Shown here piece after piece: positions 22,324-23,990 of a stretch of DNA of 23,990 bases. The stretch is from Clostridia bacterium (GTDB lineage: Bacteria; Bacillota; Dehalobacteriia; UBA4068). Below the pieces are notes generated by a model. That model had not been told where the DNA came from. It ran no database searches and saw only the letters and a list, made by a program, of their open reading frames with translations. Made by a program: the position numbers and the translations under genes. Every line of letters begins with the position of its first letter. The first letter of the stretch is position 1. Where the stretch lies: assembly GCA_012515255.1 (NCBI GenBank), contig JAAYYR010000013.1:1-23990 (forward strand), read 5' to 3'.

Positions 22324-22420
22324 GTGTTTCACGGCAAACAAAAACAGGCGTCCGCCCAGTATAACAGGGGTTGGGTGCGTTGCCTTTGCCGCTTAAACGC
22401 GCTTCGCCGCAGATGCGTCA

Positions 22421-23803
22421 TCATTTGCCGGCTTGCGTTTGCTTGGCGCGATAATCAGCCTCAAAAACAGAACGCGGCGTGCGCATCAGCACGATAATGC
22501 CGAGAATAAAAAGTAGGCCGATCCCCAGCAGGCCAAAGGAGGAGCGGCCGGACAGCGAAGCCGCTGTGGCGTAAATAAAGGGGCCGATCATGGTGGCGAA
22601 TTTGCCGAAAATATCGAAGAAGCCGAAAAATTCATTACTGCGCTCCGGCGGTATCATGCGGCCGAACTGCGAGCGGGACAGAGCTTGCAGGCCGCCCTGC
22701 GATGTGCCGACGAGGATAGCCAGTACCCAAAAGAGAATGCTGGAGAGACGCCGCGCCGGGGCGTAAACGGCCTGGGCCGCGGCTTCGCCGCCTGTTTGCC
22801 GCAGCAGCTCCGCGTGCAGACCGGCCTGCTCCAGGGAGAAGCCCATATAAAATCCGACCAGGCAAACGAGGAGATAAACGCAGATGCCAAACAACAGGGT
22901 GCGGCGTACGCCAAAGCGGCCGGACAGATGGGCGAAAGCGATAGAGCAAGGTATGGCGACGATTTGGGTCAGCATAAGCGCCAGCAGCATCTGCAGGGCG
23001 CTCAGGCCGATGGCCGTGCCGTATGAGGTGGCCATATGGATCACAGTGCCTACGCCGTCGATATAGAGGAAATAGGCGATCATGAACAGCAGCAGGCCTT
23101 GGTCCCCGGCGATATCGCGGACTGTTCTGACGATATTGCGCAGGGCCGCGCGGATAATGCCGCTTTTAGGGCGGGGCATATAATGGCGCTGCTGCACCTT
23201 GAGGATGATCGGCAGGGAAAAGGCGGCCCACCAAAAGGAAGTCAGTACCACGCTGCATTTGACAGCCACGGTATTGCTGATATGCAGCGTAGGGGCCAGC
23301 AGCAGCAGGATGAGGATGATGACAAAGGGCACGGTACTGCCGCCCAGATAGCCCAAAGCATAGCCCTTGGCCGAGACCATATTCATCCGCTCTGGCGTAG
23401 TGACGTCCGTTAAAAAGCTGTCATAGAAAAGGCAGCTCAGGGCAAAGCCGATATAAGAAATAATATAACCTGCCAGCATCAACTGCCAGTGGTCGAAAAT
23501 AGCCATAAACAGGGTGAAGAAGCAGCCAATGGCAATGCTGATCACCATCAGGCGTTTTTTCATGCCGGCGAAATCAGCGACCGAGCCCATAAACGGCGCC
23601 AGCAGCACCACGAGCAAAGTGGCAAGAGAGGTGCCATAACCCCACATGACATCGCCCGCTACTCCCTCGCGCTCTGCCATCGTGGTAAAATAAATGGGGA
23701 AAACCGAAGACATAATAATCGTGGCGTAAACTGAATTCGCCCAGTCATACATAGCCCAGGCGAATTCGTTTTTCGTCAATTTTTGCCTTTTGAATAATGC
23801 CAC
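22421..23803 (-). CDS. MFS transporter, UMF1/Atg22-like family
   Basis: A 460-residue integral membrane transporter with about 12 hydrophobic segments. The N-terminus FAWAMYDWANSVYATIIMSSVFPIYF carries the YDWANS.(F/Y)AT signature of the UMF1 (Atg22-like) branch of the major facilitator superfamily. The first loop GSVADFAGMKKRLM is a variant of the MFS G-x3-D-x2-G-(R/K) motif. The C-terminal half has GTSQGGLQALSRSQFGRMIPPERSNEFFGFFDIFGKFATMIGP, also typical. Substrate unknown; homologues are linked to amino-acid or nucleoside transport. The start is GTG (plus-strand CAC at 23801-23803) with GAGGA about 9 bases upstream. It is a single gene, convergent with the deacetylase. Confidence 0.92.
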   Translation of the reverse strand: MALFKRQKLTKNEFAWAMYDWANSVYATIIMSSVFPIYFTTMAEREGVAGDVMWGYGTSLATLLVVLLAPFMGSVADFAGMKKRLMVISIAIGCFFTLFMAIFDHWQLMLAGYIISYIGFALSCLFYDSFLTDVTTPERMNMVSAKGYALGYLGGSTVPFVIILILLLLAPTLHISNTVAVKCSVVLTSFWWAAFSLPIILKVQQRHYMPRPKSGIIRAALRNIVRTVRDIAGDQGLLLFMIAYFLYIDGVGTVIHMATSYGTAIGLSALQMLLALMLTQIVAIPCSIAFAHLSGRFGVRRTLLFGICVYLLVCLVGFYMGFSLEQAGLHAELLRQTGGEAAAQAVYAPARRLSSILFWVLAILVGTSQGGLQALSRSQFGRMIPPERSNEFFGFFDIFGKFATMIGPFIYATAASLSGRSSFGLLGIGLLFILGIIVLMRTPRSVFEADYRAKQTQAGK

Positions 23804-23936
23804 GCTTGTTTTCCTCTTTTTCCCGACTGTTTCTTTAATTAGACAGTATATAAAAATATTCCTGTTTTAGTGGGCTAATCCTGCCGCCGCGGCTTTTTTG
23901 TGCAAAATTTACCTTGTTGCGGGTTGGGCGGGCCTA

Positions 23937-23970
23937 TTTACAGCCGGGTAGCGTTATGGTACAATAACGC
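23937..23970 (+). promoter_or_regulatory. Promoter with overlapping operator-like inverted repeat at right edge
   Basis: TTTACA (23937-23942), a 17-bp spacer and TACAAT (23960-23965) make a good sigma-A promoter pointing out of the window. GCGTTAT (23951-23957) and ATAACGC (23964-23970), 6 bp apart, form an inverted repeat across the -10 element, where a repressor could bind. The target gene lies beyond 23990. Confidence 0.65.
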
Positions 23971-23990
23971 GATAGAAAAGGCCGTGTCAA

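Overview
This is a chromosome-origin window from a bacterium of the Firmicutes (Bacillota) type. The order dnaN-dnaA // rpmH-rnpA-yidD-yidC-jag-mnmE-mnmG-rsmG-parA-parB, the TTATCCACA DnaA boxes, the AAGGAGG-type ribosome binding sites and the sigma-A style promoters all fit. The DNA is GC-rich by eye, with Ala/Gly/Arg-rich proteins and many long shadow ORFs. An anaerobic Clostridia or Negativicutes lineage is my guess; the sequence does not settle it. No rRNA, tRNA, CRISPR array, insertion sequence or phage gene is visible.

Layout. 1-2637 is the replication origin: the start of dnaN (cut by the left edge) and dnaA on the minus strand, with DnaA boxes on both sides of dnaA. The dnaA-dnaN gap holds a DnaA box, a short GC spacer and a long DnaA-trio array, which is the unwinding element. 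2511-13152 is the plus-strand arm that starts from a consensus promoter at rpmH: ribosomal protein L34, RNase P protein, YidD, the YidC insertase, the RNA-binding protein KhpB/Jag, the tRNA-wobble enzymes MnmE and MnmG, the 16S methyltransferase RsmG, and the ParA/ParB segregation pair. Two parS sites (10924-10939, 13696-13711) flank parAB.

13786-23803 is a less stereotyped set: a class-V aminotransferase/cysteine desulfurase (minus), a P2A Ca2+-ATPase, a PgsA-type phospholipid synthase whose start codon is unclear, PgeF (peptidoglycan editing), MtnA with a class II aldolase (probable salvage of methylthioribose/deoxyribose phosphates to DHAP), a membrane-anchored polysaccharide deacetylase translationally coupled to the aldolase, and a convergent UMF1-family MFS transporter. 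A promoter at the right edge fires out of the window.

The most unusual feature is a series of local tandem duplications between 5.9 and 13.5 kb. The 3' ends or 3' flanks of jag, mnmE, mnmG, parA and parB are each followed by one or two extra, slightly diverged copies (20 to 170 bp). The copies have different sequences at each gene, so this is not one dispersed repeat family. Some carry over the stop codon and the hairpin or terminator. The copies differ by substitutions, so they are not simple assembly stutter. Other points of note are a parS inside a 36-bp palindrome, a two-block DnaA-trio array in strict 3-nt register, and a three-tier hairpin in the pgeF leader.
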